In this document: positions 24,931 through 32,685 of the stretch, piece after piece
Numbering within the stretch: position 1 is the first letter of the stretch
Layout: each line of letters begins with the position of its first letter
DNA from: an uncultured Verrucomicrobiota bacterium
GTDB lineage: Bacteria > Verrucomicrobiota > Verrucomicrobiia > Verrucomicrobiales > Verrucomicrobiaceae
DNA length: 38,561 nucleotides
NCBI GenBank assembly: GCA_903838675.1
Contig: CAILZI010000247.1
Location: 1 to 38,561 of the forward strand
Direction: 5' to 3'
Made by a program: the position numbers and the translations under genes
The notes under the pieces: generated by a model
Told to the model about the DNA's origin: nothing
The model's database searches: none
What the model saw: only the letters and a program-made list of their open reading frames with translations

Positions 24931-26406
24931 ATGAGAACCTCCTTCAAAACACTCGCGCTCATCGCAGCCGCCCTCTGTCCGCTGCTCGCCGCACCCCCTG
25001 ATCCTACCCAGCAGCCCACCCTGCGCGCCGTGGACCTGCGCATCGGCGAAGCCGCCGAGGTGACACTCGCCAATGGCAGCACCGCGAAAGTGACGCTGCT
25101 CGATCTCCAGGAAAAGACCGACTCCATGGCCAAAGCCGTGCGCGAGGCCCGGGTGAAAGTGCAGGTGAATGGCGCGGAGGCCTGGCTCACGAGCGCCAAC
25201 TACAACCTGCCGCAATCCGTCGGCGGCGTGCAGATCGACTGCCCCATCACGCGCGGCTACAATGCCAGCAGCAGCGAAGACTCCTGGGGCCTGGAGAAGG
25301 ATGCGCGGCTGCGGCTCTGGCCTGCAGGCTCGCCGTGGATCGAGCCCGGCACCTTTGTCTATCCGCTCAAGCAGCGCTGGTTTGCCACCAGCACGCAGTT
25401 CTCCAACGAGCCCACCTACGTGGATGGCGGCGACAAGCCGGACCGGAAGAAAATCTACTACCACAACGATCTCGATTTCGGCGGCTGCGAAGGCCTCGTG
25501 GAAGTCGTGGCCGCCACAGACGGCCTCGTCGTCAGCGTGCGTGACAAGACGCTCGACGGCTACTCCCTCACGCCCGTTCGTCCGCGTTACGATGTGGTCT
25601 ATGTGCTCGATGCCAGAGGCTGGTATTATCGCTACAGCCATTTCCACAGCATCGATGACGCCATCCAGCCCGGCACGCGCGTGCACATGGGGCAGCGCAT
25701 GGGCCTCCTTGGCAAGGAAGGCGCCAGCGGCGGGTGGTCGCACCTGCACTTTGGCATCAAGAGCCGCCAGCCCTCCGGCAAATGGGGCACGCAGGAGGCC
25801 TACGCCTTCGCGTGGGAGAGTTACCTGCGCGAGCAGAAGCCAGCATTGATCGCCGTGGCGCGTCCGCATCACCTCATCCGCGCCGGCGAAACGATCACGC
25901 TCGATGCCACCAAGTCCTGGGCCGCCGCAGGCAAGATCGCCAGCTATGAGTGGACCCTCGCAGACGGCACGAAAAGCAGCGCCGCGAAATTCGAGCACAC
26001 CTATACGAAGCCCGGCAGCTACAGCGAGATCCTCAAGATCACCGGCCCCGCAGGCAGCGCCAGCTACGACTTCGCCATCGTGCAGGTCATCGGTGCAGAC
26101 CTCGTGAACATTCCGCCCGCGATCCATCCCAGCTTCTCCCCCACGATGAACCTCAAGCCCGGCCAGCAGATCACCTTCAAAGTCCGCACTTTCCGCGATG
26201 CCGGCGGCGAGACCTGGAACTTCGGCGACGGCACCCCTCCCGTAAACGTCACGTCCGACGGCAACGCCAAAGCCCTGGCCCCTGACGGCTACGCCATCAC
26301 CACTCACACCTTCACCCAGCCCGGCGACTACATCGTCACCGTGCAGCATGCAAACGCCCGCGGCGAGAGCGCGCTGGGGCATCTCTGGGTCCGCATTGAG
26401 GAATAA
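24931..26406 (+). CDS. Secreted M23-type peptidase with PKD-like domains
   Basis: I start at MRTSFKTLALIAAALCPLLA (24931), a signal peptide cleaved near residue 21; an ATG 12 bases earlier is also in frame. The product is 491 residues. The LytM/M23 zinc site is visible as YHNDLDFGG (H178, D182) and SHLHFGIK (H271, H273), with WYYRYSHFHSIDD and VHMGQRMGLLGKEGASGG between them, as in the family. After ~310, two PKD-type beta-sandwich domains follow: GETITLDATKSWA..GKIASYEWTLADG..HTYTKPGSY and GQQITFKVRTF..ETWNFGDGTPP..HTFTQPGDYIVTV. It would cut peptide crosslinks in a cell wall or act as an extracellular glycan- or peptide-binding endopeptidase. Confidence 0.82.
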   Translation: MRTSFKTLALIAAALCPLLAAPPDPTQQPTLRAVDLRIGEAAEVTLANGSTAKVTLLDLQEKTDSMAKAVREARVKVQVNGAEAWLTSANYNLPQSVGGVQIDCPITRGYNASSSEDSWGLEKDARLRLWPAGSPWIEPGTFVYPLKQRWFATSTQFSNEPTYVDGGDKPDRKKIYYHNDLDFGGCEGLVEVVAATDGLVVSVRDKTLDGYSLTPVRPRYDVVYVLDARGWYYRYSHFHSIDDAIQPGTRVHMGQRMGLLGKEGASGGWSHLHFGIKSRQPSGKWGTQEAYAFAWESYLREQKPALIAVARPHHLIRAGETITLDATKSWAAAGKIASYEWTLADGTKSSAAKFEHTYTKPGSYSEILKITGPAGSASYDFAIVQVIGADLVNIPPAIHPSFSPTMNLKPGQQITFKVRTFRDAGGETWNFGDGTPPVNVTSDGNAKALAPDGYAITTHTFTQPGDYIVTVQHANARGESALGHLWVRIEE

Positions 26407-26450
26407 GCACCGCCATTGACACAGGCACACTCAGTTCAAACCATTCTGGC

Positions 26451-27542
26451 ATGCACGCACGTCTCCTTCTTCTCCTGCTCGCCGCTTCAGCCTGCGCGGC
26501 ACTTCCCGCCGCAGAGCTGCGCGAGGATCGGTGGTCCACCATTGGCGAGCACGGCTGCTGGGGCATGCCGGAGGTGATCCCCAATCCTGACGATGCCGGC
26601 TCGCTGCTCATCACCTGGCAGCGCTACCGTGATGCCGCAGAGACGCTGATGGATGTGAAATACGCCACGCTGGATCTGCGCACACGCCGCGTCTCGCCGG
26701 AGACTTATCTTTTTGAGCCCCGGCCCGTCACTGTGCTGCAGGCGCATCCCACCCTCGCGCGCTGGCGCGGCGGCTGGCGGCTTTTCTACTGCGAGTGCCT
26801 GCACGGAGATCCGCGCGGACGCATCGTGGAAATCCCCGCCACCAGCTGGGATGGCTTTCGTGCGCACCCCGTCTCCGCCGCCGAATGCGCCGTGACGCCG
26901 GAGCTCGACTTCCATTCGCATGTGCAGTTCCTTCCTTTCTCAGACACCCGCGCATGGCTGTTCTACACCACCGGAAACCGTGCAGACACCCTCAGCTACT
27001 CCATCCTGCAGCCAGATGGAAAATGGAGCCCGCAGCCGCAGCCCGTGCCCACCTCCACACTCGTGGGTGGCGCTGAGAAAATGACGCTCGGCAGCACCTT
27101 TCTGGAAGGCGAGGATGCTGTGCTCTACAGCAGCAGCTACGAGATCAATCCGCAAAAACAGACCGGCCGCCATGGCATCGCGTGGCGCTTCCGCTTTGCG
27201 AAAAACACCGGAAGCTGGAGCGCCGGGAAGCTCAGCGTCACCGGCATCGACGAGCCGTTTCAGAAAGCCGGCATGTTCTTCGTCCGCGTCGTCCGCATGG
27301 GCGGCAGGTACTACCTCAGCGCGCAGAGCCAGCACTCGCACCGCTACCTCGCCGCAGGAGACGACGGCATTCATTTCAAAGTCATCCGCGACTTCGGCGA
27401 GCGCCCCTCCTTGGGCAATGCCATGTTCGGCATCGAAGCCAATAAGTCCCTCCTCCTCATCTATGCCGACGCCACCCACGGCCTCGCCAAACTCGGCGGC
27501 AACGTCGAGGCGATGCTCGTTTCCACCGCTGCGAAGAAATAG
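26451..27542 (+). CDS. Secreted beta-propeller-like protein (sialidase/glycosidase fold)
   Basis: A 363-residue product starting with a signal peptide (MHARLLLLLLAASACAALPA). The remainder reads as repeated beta blades with the flavour of sialidase/BNR and five-bladed glycosidase propellers: WSTIGEHGCWGMPEVIPNPDDAGSLLITWQRYRD, HPTLARWRGGWRLFYCECL, ARAWLFYTTGN and GMFFVRVVRMGGRYYLSAQS. Acidic residues that could be catalytic are present, but no complete family signature can be named. It lies 44 bases after the M23 peptidase and is followed by a terminator, so the two may be transcribed together. The likely role is extracellular glycan binding or cleavage. Confidence 0.65.
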   Translation: MHARLLLLLLAASACAALPAAELREDRWSTIGEHGCWGMPEVIPNPDDAGSLLITWQRYRDAAETLMDVKYATLDLRTRRVSPETYLFEPRPVTVLQAHPTLARWRGGWRLFYCECLHGDPRGRIVEIPATSWDGFRAHPVSAAECAVTPELDFHSHVQFLPFSDTRAWLFYTTGNRADTLSYSILQPDGKWSPQPQPVPTSTLVGGAEKMTLGSTFLEGEDAVLYSSSYEINPQKQTGRHGIAWRFRFAKNTGSWSAGKLSVTGIDEPFQKAGMFFVRVVRMGGRYYLSAQSQHSHRYLAAGDDGIHFKVIRDFGERPSLGNAMFGIEANKSLLLIYADATHGLAKLGGNVEAMLVSTAAKK

Positions 27543-27584
27543 GCCTGGCAGATGCCCCGCGCAGATTGGGTGCACGAAGCCACG

Positions 27585-27606
27585 CGCCAGCGTTTTGGCG
27601 TTTTTT
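27585..27606 (+). terminator. Rho-independent terminator
   Basis: The stem CGCCA/TGGCG around a short loop (27585-27600) is followed at once by T6, 43 bases after the stop of the propeller protein. Confidence 0.6.
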
Positions 27607-27687
27607 ACGCATCTGCAAAGCATTGGCACATTCGCCTCGATGGCCCTATAAGCCGGGCATGCCATGCAGCAAACTCAGCCAGGAAAC

Positions 27688-28146
27688 ATGAAGAGATTCA
27701 GACCATTTCTCCACCTGCTGGGCCTCGTGCTCGCCTTTGCGGCAGGCTGCATGCTGAATGAAAAGGACAAGCACAAGCCCTTGCAGGTGCTTTACATGGG
27801 CGATGCCGCATTACGCACCACTCCGCCCGAGCAGCAGGTACTTGCGCTCATTTTAGCCGATCCCTGGCAGGATGCTCAAATGGCGGTACGGTCGAAGGAT
27901 TTTAGAAGAGCCAGGACCTCAGGGGCGACGCCCGAATCCCTCAGCTCCCCGGAATCTTTTAAGATCCTGCCGTTTGGCGGCGACTACATCCGCAGCTTTA
28001 CCCAGAAGCAGGTCGGTATGATTGCCGGAAACTATATCCAGGCCTACAACGACTCTCTCGACCAGTTTCTCAGCAAACCTCCAGTGGCTGCCCCTGCTGC
28101 CGGTCAAGCCAGCCCGCCACCGCCGCAGGCAGGTGCAAAGCCCTGA
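27688..28146 (+). CDS. Lipoprotein of unknown function
   Basis: The start MKRFRPFLHLLG is preferred because AGGA lies 4-7 bases before its ATG and the signal peptide is then N-terminal; an upstream ATG at 27664 is less suitable. The product is 152 residues. The lipobox is FAAGC (Cys ~residue 21). The mature part has a short beta/alpha domain (LQVLYMGDAALRTTPPEQQVLALILADPW ... KILPFGGDYIRSFTQKQVGMIAGNYIQAYNDSLDQFL) and a Pro/Ala-rich tail (AAPAAGQASPPPPQAGAKP). No family is recognised. Confidence 0.65.
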   Translation: MKRFRPFLHLLGLVLAFAAGCMLNEKDKHKPLQVLYMGDAALRTTPPEQQVLALILADPWQDAQMAVRSKDFRRARTSGATPESLSSPESFKILPFGGDYIRSFTQKQVGMIAGNYIQAYNDSLDQFLSKPPVAAPAAGQASPPPPQAGAKP

Positions 28147-28261
28147 GTCTCCCATCTCACCCGCAGCCTGATCGCCTGCTGCTTTGGCTGCATGAACGTG
28201 GCCGCTAAAGACCAAACGCATCGTGGATCTCGACTCGCAAACACCAAATAATACCCAGCCT

Positions 28262-28295
28262 CAAAATGGGGTCAGGATGCAAATACTTGACAAAA
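28262..28295 (+). repeat. REP-like repeat, copy 2
   Basis: CAAAATGGGGTCAGGATGCA then AATACTTGACAAAA, one base different from copy 1. It lies in the ~300-base spacer before the GH62-like gene, where I see nothing else but pyrimidine-rich sequence. Confidence 0.7.
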
Positions 28296-28447
28296 AAGCA
28301 CCTCTAATTCTGTCGCCATCACCTCGCTGCGACCTGCACCCGTCATACCCCCCAGCCCTCTGCAATCGCATCTCAAGATTCGTGCAGGAGCAATCCAACA
28401 TTGACTCCCCGCACGCCTCCTTCACTCTCCCGCACACCCGCCCCTCC

Positions 28448-29461
28448 ATGCGCATCCTCACCCTCCTCGCCGCCGCGCTTCTTCTGCCTTCACTCCTCCA
28501 TGCCGCAGAGCCCCGCTGGGTGCTCGGCGCGCCGCTGATTGATGCAGACGCCACGCTCGATGGCAAGCCCGTGAAGCTGGTAGATCCTGCCATCGTGCGA
28601 GATCCCGCCAGCGGCCTCTGGCACGTCTTTGCCTCCGCCAGCGGCGGCACCGTGTGGTTCAGCATGAAGGACTTCACCGCACGCCCCGCCGTGCGCGAGG
28701 TCACACGGCTGCCCATCTCTCCCTGCTTCGTGCCCCAGGTGTTTTACCATCGCGCGCAGCAGCGCTGGCACATGATCGGCATGGTGCCGGACACCACCGG
28801 CCGCTTTCCAAAAATGGCCCCCTGCCTCTGCACCAGCACGAATCTCAGCGATCCGCAAAGCTGGTCCAAGCCCGAGATCCTCGATGTCCCGCCGCCGCAG
28901 GACGCCGCCAAACCTGTGAAGCTCTGGATCGACTTCTGGGTCATCTGCGATGAGGCCAAGGCGCACCTCTTTGCCACCTCCGCAGACGGCCGCCTGTGGC
29001 GCACCGAGACTACCATAAACAAATACCCGCACGGCTGGTCCGCGCCCGTCCTCGCGCTGGAGGGCCCCTTTATCTACGCCAGCCACACCTACCGCCAGGC
29101 AGGGCAGGGGCCCGCGCGCTACCTCACCACCATCACCGCACGCGGCGCAGACCCCGCCACACCGAAGCAGCCGCATCACTACCAGCAAAGCTACACTGCA
29201 GAGCACCTCGAAGGCCCCTGGCAGCCTGCCGAGGCCACCCCCGCGCAGCCCTATGCCGGCAGCGCGAACATCCGCCTCACCGATCCCCGCTGGACCGGCG
29301 ACATCTCCCACGGCGAGCCCCTCCGCCTCGGCAATGACGAGCGCATGCTCCTCGATCCCCAGCCCCCCGGCTTCATCTTCCACGGCTCCTATCGCAGCAG
29401 CTCCGATCCCAAAGAGAAGCCATCGCCGTGCGTGGGCCTGCTGGAGCCGGAGAAGAAGTAA
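28448..29461 (+). CDS. Secreted GH62-like alpha-L-arabinofuranosidase
   Basis: The frame is open from 28223, but the signal peptide (MRILTLLAAALLLPSLLHA) starts at 28448, giving 337 residues. The mature protein follows the GH62 five-bladed propeller order: VKLVDPAIVRDPASGLWHVFASAS near the N-terminus with its catalytic-site Asp, FVPQVFYHRAQQRWHMIGMV, then LWIDFWVICDEAKAHLFATSADGRLWRTETTI, which matches the family's 'vDfWVIcdd...LFF..DnG.lyR..T.i', and WTGDISHGEPLRLG near the end. It would release arabinose from arabinoxylan-type side chains outside the cell. Length fits the single-domain family. The sequence is diverged, so the exact specificity is uncertain. Confidence 0.75.
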   Translation: MRILTLLAAALLLPSLLHAAEPRWVLGAPLIDADATLDGKPVKLVDPAIVRDPASGLWHVFASASGGTVWFSMKDFTARPAVREVTRLPISPCFVPQVFYHRAQQRWHMIGMVPDTTGRFPKMAPCLCTSTNLSDPQSWSKPEILDVPPPQDAAKPVKLWIDFWVICDEAKAHLFATSADGRLWRTETTINKYPHGWSAPVLALEGPFIYASHTYRQAGQGPARYLTTITARGADPATPKQPHHYQQSYTAEHLEGPWQPAEATPAQPYAGSANIRLTDPRWTGDISHGEPLRLGNDERMLLDPQPPGFIFHGSYRSSSDPKEKPSPCVGLLEPEKK

Positions 29462-29504
29462 GCATCGAGAGCGTTATACCACAGCCATGCGCGAATCATG
29501 CCTC

Positions 29505-29824
29505 GCATGAATGGCATTCGGTTAAGGCAGCGTATCGGGGCTTCATTCGGCTGTCACATCCCAGAGATCCGTTCATGGCTGGGAGCGCCGACATTTTGTC
29601 GGCTCCGGGCGGGCGTCCATGGTGCATCGCCGGGGAATGACGCTGCACTTAAAATGCGGCGTTCGCTCACCACGCGGGGCGCAGTCCACAGCCGACAAAA
29701 TGTCGGCGCTCCCAGTACGGAATGCCCGACTTTGCACCTCAGTCATTCTAAGACGCTGCGAGCCCGCGCACGTTTGGCGAGCTCATAAACCACGATCATC
29801 GCCCTTAACCGAGTGCCATTCATG
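29505..29824. mobile_element. MITE-like element, copy B, carrying a nested insert
   Basis: The left end GCATGAATGGCATTCGGTTA and the right end CCGAGTGCCATTCATG form near-perfect terminal inverted repeats (about 21 of 22 bases match). Internal blocks match copy A at 7312-7501. The extra length is due to a nested inverted-repeat segment at 29579-29715. It lies between the GH62-like gene and the next secreted protein and fills most of the ~400-base spacer there. Confidence 0.75.
29579..29715. repeat. Nested element with perfect 26-base inverted ends
   Basis: The 26-base arms at 29579-29604 and 29690-29715 are exact reverse complements (each contains GCCGACATTTTGTCGGC, itself a palindrome). The ~85-base interior has no frame. 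The MITE copy A lacks this segment, which indicates later insertion into copy B. Confidence 0.8.
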
Positions 29825-29862
29825 TCTCGCATCTTTCTTCGCCCTTGCCTAGTCTCCTCCCC

Positions 29863-30498
29863 ATGCACGCGCCCACGGCACTCCTCGCCTCTCTGTTTCT
29901 TCTCGTGGCTTCATGGCATGCTAAATCGGAAGAGGTCAAATGGGACCGCATGATCTTGCGCGTCGGCACCACATCCACCTTGGGGCTCATCTATCCTACC
30001 GGCGGCAAACCCAGCCTCACCTTGAGTGATGATTTGCACTGGGGCGATCCCAAACGAGCCGGAGACAGAGCCTACTGGCTGCGCACCCTCAATGAACAGG
30101 TGCTTTCAAAATTGGGCGGCCAGGCCCTGCAAGCGCCCACGGGATCGGTCCTGCTCGCCGACAAAAACGCCGTGGAAATCTACGGCCTCATGACGCATCC
30201 CGTCAAAAAGGGCAGCTACACCGGCTTTGAGTTTTTGCGTCAGGCCACCTCCGGTTTGATCACGCTCTCAGAGGTCGTTTTTGGCGCGCAGCATATGGGC
30301 AAGACCATCCACCTCAAAGAAGACGTTCCGTCACAAAAGCTCGACGAGCTCATGTTCTTTCTCTGCGGTCAGCTGCGCGGCAATTTTTGGACACTGACCC
30401 CATCGGTGATGACCGACAAGGAGGGCAGGGTCCTGCCAGAAGGAAACCGGTGCCTCTGTCCCATGGTGGTGCACTGGGTGCCAGCCTCGCCGCCCTAG
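29863..30498 (+). CDS. Secreted protein of unknown function
   Basis: I start at ATG 29863 (MHAPTALLASLFLLVASWHA, a signal peptide); an in-frame ATG at 29845 adds six residues. The product is 211 residues. The mature part has a beta-rich start (KWDRMILRVGTTSTLGLIYPTGG) and a helical middle (WLRTLNEQVLSKLGG), and ends with NFWTLTPSVMTDKEGRVLPEGNRCLCPMVVHWVP. No family is recognised. A 50-base stretch coding for the C-terminal RCLCPMVVHWVP is repeated at 32626-32685 outside any gene on that strand, so a paralogue may once have existed there. It is convergent with the cupredoxin gene. Confidence 0.6.
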   Translation: MHAPTALLASLFLLVASWHAKSEEVKWDRMILRVGTTSTLGLIYPTGGKPSLTLSDDLHWGDPKRAGDRAYWLRTLNEQVLSKLGGQALQAPTGSVLLADKNAVEIYGLMTHPVKKGSYTGFEFLRQATSGLITLSEVVFGAQHMGKTIHLKEDVPSQKLDELMFFLCGQLRGNFWTLTPSVMTDKEGRVLPEGNRCLCPMVVHWVPASPP

Positions 30499-30524
30499 GA
30501 AGGCAAGCCCGGTGTGAAATGGCA

Positions 30525-30555
30525 TGCAGGGCGGCCCTATGCGGACCGCCCTGCA
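30525..30555. terminator. Hairpin between convergent genes
   Basis: TGCAGGGCGGCCC pairs with GGACCGCCCTGCA (12 of 13 pairs, 5-base loop). No T-run follows on either strand, so it may stop or stabilise both converging transcripts without being a canonical intrinsic terminator. Confidence 0.55.
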
Positions 30556-30574
30556 GCCAGTCATTGATCAAGCC

Positions 30575-31033
30575 TTACTTCACCACCAGCACGCCCTTCA
30601 TGCCCGCCATGCAATGGGCCGGGAAGGAGCAAAGGAAAGGATAGCTTCCAGGAGTCGTGGGTACGGTGAAGGTGGTCTTGGCACTTTCTTTCGGACCGAG
30701 CTGCGGAATCGAGGCAATCACCTGGCTGGCGAGTGACTTGGGCTCGAAGCCCTCCTTCACGGCAGACATCGCGGACATGGCATAGCTTGTCGGGTCTGCG
30801 CCAGCCTTGAGCAAAACCCAGTTGTGCGCCATGGTCGCTTTCGGGGCCAGACCCGCGCTGGTGAGCACCACCGTGAGCTTCTCTCCAGGCTTCGCCTCGA
30901 TCTTGGTCAGGTTGTACTTCATCGTGTCGTAGGCCACGAGTTCGATCACTCGGCCGTCGCGGGCATGGGCGCAGGGAGTCAGCCAGGTCAGAGTCAGGAG
31001 GATGATCGGCAGCAGGAGGGAGTGGATTTTCAT
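30575..31033 (-). CDS. Periplasmic blue-copper protein (azurin/rusticyanin-like cupredoxin)
   Basis: A 152-residue product with a signal peptide (LLLPIILLTLTWLTPCAHA, cleavage ~residue 24). The cupredoxin ligands are visible: MAHNWVLL (His70), then CSFPAHCMAGMKG at the C-terminus giving Cys135, His140 and Met145. The C-x4-H-x4-M spacing matches what I recall of rusticyanin and auracyanin; azurin has x3 before the Met. The overall sequence around VIELVAYDTMKYNLTKIEAKPGEKLTVVL is azurin-family. It is a one-electron carrier in the periplasm. It follows the cytochrome-barrel gene by 51 bases on the same strand, so the two are probably one operon and electron-transfer partners. Confidence 0.85.
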   Translation of the reverse strand: MKIHSLLLPIILLTLTWLTPCAHARDGRVIELVAYDTMKYNLTKIEAKPGEKLTVVLTSAGLAPKATMAHNWVLLKAGADPTSYAMSAMSAVKEGFEPKSLASQVIASIPQLGPKESAKTTFTVPTTPGSYPFLCSFPAHCMAGMKGVLVVK

Positions 31034-31084
31034 GCGTTGTTTTTTGGGGGTGTGGGTTGGGGGAAAGTTTGCGGACGGCTGCCA

Positions 31085-32464
31085 TCAAAAGGCCAGCCAG
31101 GCCTGCAGGTACAGGGTGTTGTTGTCGCTGGCGTTGCGGCCTGAGCCGTCGTAGTTGTGCTGCGCACCGTTGAACCGGTTGTAGATCACATACTGCAGGG
31201 AAATTTTAGCGTTGCTCTTCGGCCAAAACCCAGGCCCGCCGTTTTTGTTCAGCGGCATCCAGTTCAGCTGCAGGATGAACCCGTCGCTTAGCGGCGAGCC
31301 GTTGGCGCTGTTGGAATACAGCAGCGGATCGCTGCTGCCGTTGATGAGAAAGTACCCCACGGCACCGCCATAGGTTTTGTCATAGAGATAATTGAAGGCG
31401 CTGCGCAAAGACCAGAGGCTGTCCCGGCTGTTGCTGGTGCTGCCCAGCGCCTGGCTGGAGTTCCACTGCTGGCTTTCGCGGATGTAAGTGACCGTTCCGA
31501 GAATGTCGCTCTTGTTAAACGAGGCCTGATACTGGGAGTCCAGCCCCCAGTCCACCGTGCGGTCTTTGCCGGCGCTGCTGTCACGCCCGGGATAGGTGTT
31601 TGCCGCCATGCCGAACACCCCAAATTCAAGCGACTGATTGCCGAACTTTTTCGTGTAGGCCGCACGCCAGTACGGTGCCAGGCCGGACACCTGGGCCTGC
31701 GCTGCGGGGTGGATGCCCATGTTGCGCTGAAAGGCCGCGCCCGGGGTATGATAAGCTGCCACATCCAAATACAGGGAATCCGACAGCATGATGTAGCCCC
31801 CCACGCCGATGACCTGCTGCGCAAACGTGCCATTGAGCATGGTGGTGGCGGAAGGGGTTGGCGCCAGAGCGGAACTGCTGAAAGGAAAGCCCCAGGCGGG
31901 CATGGTATTCCAAGGGTCCTGCATGCCGGGGTTGTTGTTGGCATAAAAGCCGTAGGTCACCGACTGCCCTGCCAGGGTGCCGTGGTCCGCGTAGCGCAGC
32001 TCCGCGTTGTCCCAGTGCAAAATCCGGTGCACCCCGTCGAACGTGGTCTGGATGAAGGTGCCGAATTTGTTGAGAAAATTTCCCGCCGTGGGGCCAAACA
32101 TGGATTTGGCATACGGACCAAAGAGACGGCCTGCGTAGAAGACGCTCATCTGATCCATCGCGGTGTTGCCATTGTTGCGGAAAAGCGGGGCCGCACCACC
32201 CGGCTGGCCCGCGTTGGTGTTGGTGAATGAAGGCTGCAGCATCACCGCCAGCGGCGGCGCCATGGTCTGCTCCACGCTCATCGAGTAGCCGCCCAGCTTG
32301 AAGGCACGGCCCATGTCCGTGAGGATGGGGAACTCCGTGTGGCAGGCCGTACAGGAGACGTTCATTTGCCGGGCATAGCTCGGTACGGCCTTGGCAATGT
32401 CTGGCGCCAGCCAGACGGCAGCCAGCAGGGCAACTGTGGCGAATGATGGGGAAGTTTTTTTCAT
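31085..32464 (-). CDS. Fused monoheme cytochrome c / outer-membrane beta-barrel (Cyc2-like)
   Basis: A 459-residue product. The signal peptide ends near AKA (residue ~26). Directly after comes VPSYARQMNVSCTACHTEFP with the haem motif C38-T-A-C41-H42 and ILTDMGRAFKLGGYSM. This resembles the N-terminal cytochrome of Cyc2-type iron oxidases ('P.FARqtg..C..CH..fP.Ln.FGR.FK..GY'). The remaining ~390 residues alternate polar and aromatic residues in barrel fashion (RLFGPYAKSMFGP, VTYGFYANNNPG, YWRAAYTKKFG, SLEFGVFGMAAN) and end with an aromatic residue (YLQAWLAF), as outer-membrane barrels do. I infer a porin with its haem domain plugged inside, moving electrons across the outer membrane to the cupredoxin encoded next. 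Alternatives are a transporter barrel with a haem domain of other function. Confidence 0.75.
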   Translation of the reverse strand: MKKTSPSFATVALLAAVWLAPDIAKAVPSYARQMNVSCTACHTEFPILTDMGRAFKLGGYSMSVEQTMAPPLAVMLQPSFTNTNAGQPGGAAPLFRNNGNTAMDQMSVFYAGRLFGPYAKSMFGPTAGNFLNKFGTFIQTTFDGVHRILHWDNAELRYADHGTLAGQSVTYGFYANNNPGMQDPWNTMPAWGFPFSSSALAPTPSATTMLNGTFAQQVIGVGGYIMLSDSLYLDVAAYHTPGAAFQRNMGIHPAAQAQVSGLAPYWRAAYTKKFGNQSLEFGVFGMAANTYPGRDSSAGKDRTVDWGLDSQYQASFNKSDILGTVTYIRESQQWNSSQALGSTSNSRDSLWSLRSAFNYLYDKTYGGAVGYFLINGSSDPLLYSNSANGSPLSDGFILQLNWMPLNKNGGPGFWPKSNAKISLQYVIYNRFNGAQHNYDGSGRNASDNNTLYLQAWLAF

Positions 32465-32625
32465 GGGAGTTCAGGGGGGGTGCACCATCATTCATAGTCT
32501 TTCTGGCAGCGCTCTCTACCCGGTGCTTGTCAGCTTCGTGGCTATTCTTGCTGCGCAGTTTTTTTATATCCGCGATCCTGACCTGGATGTTTGCAGGAAT
32601 AAGTGCTCGCGCATTCAGCGCCGCC

Positions 32626-32685
32626 CTGCCAGATGGATCCCGGTGTCTCTCTCCTATGGTGGTACGCTGGGTGCCGTGGCCTCCT
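32626..32685 (+). pseudogene. Fragment resembling the C-terminus of the 29863 gene
   Basis: CTGCCAGATGGATCCCGGTG and the following 30 bases match 30433-30483 at 42 of about 50 positions and translate as LPDGSRCLSPMVVRWVPWPP against LPEGNRCLCPMVVHWVPASPP. No credible start or upstream similarity exists. It is the only coding-like trace in the ~220-base spacer upstream of the Cyc2-like gene and abuts the stop of the gene at 32685. Confidence 0.45.

Noticed and set aside
24805..26430. 541-codon open frame on the minus strand
   Set aside because: It is fully antisense to the M23 peptidase, which has catalytic motifs and a signal peptide; the minus frame is open only because of GC-rich codon structure and resembles no family.
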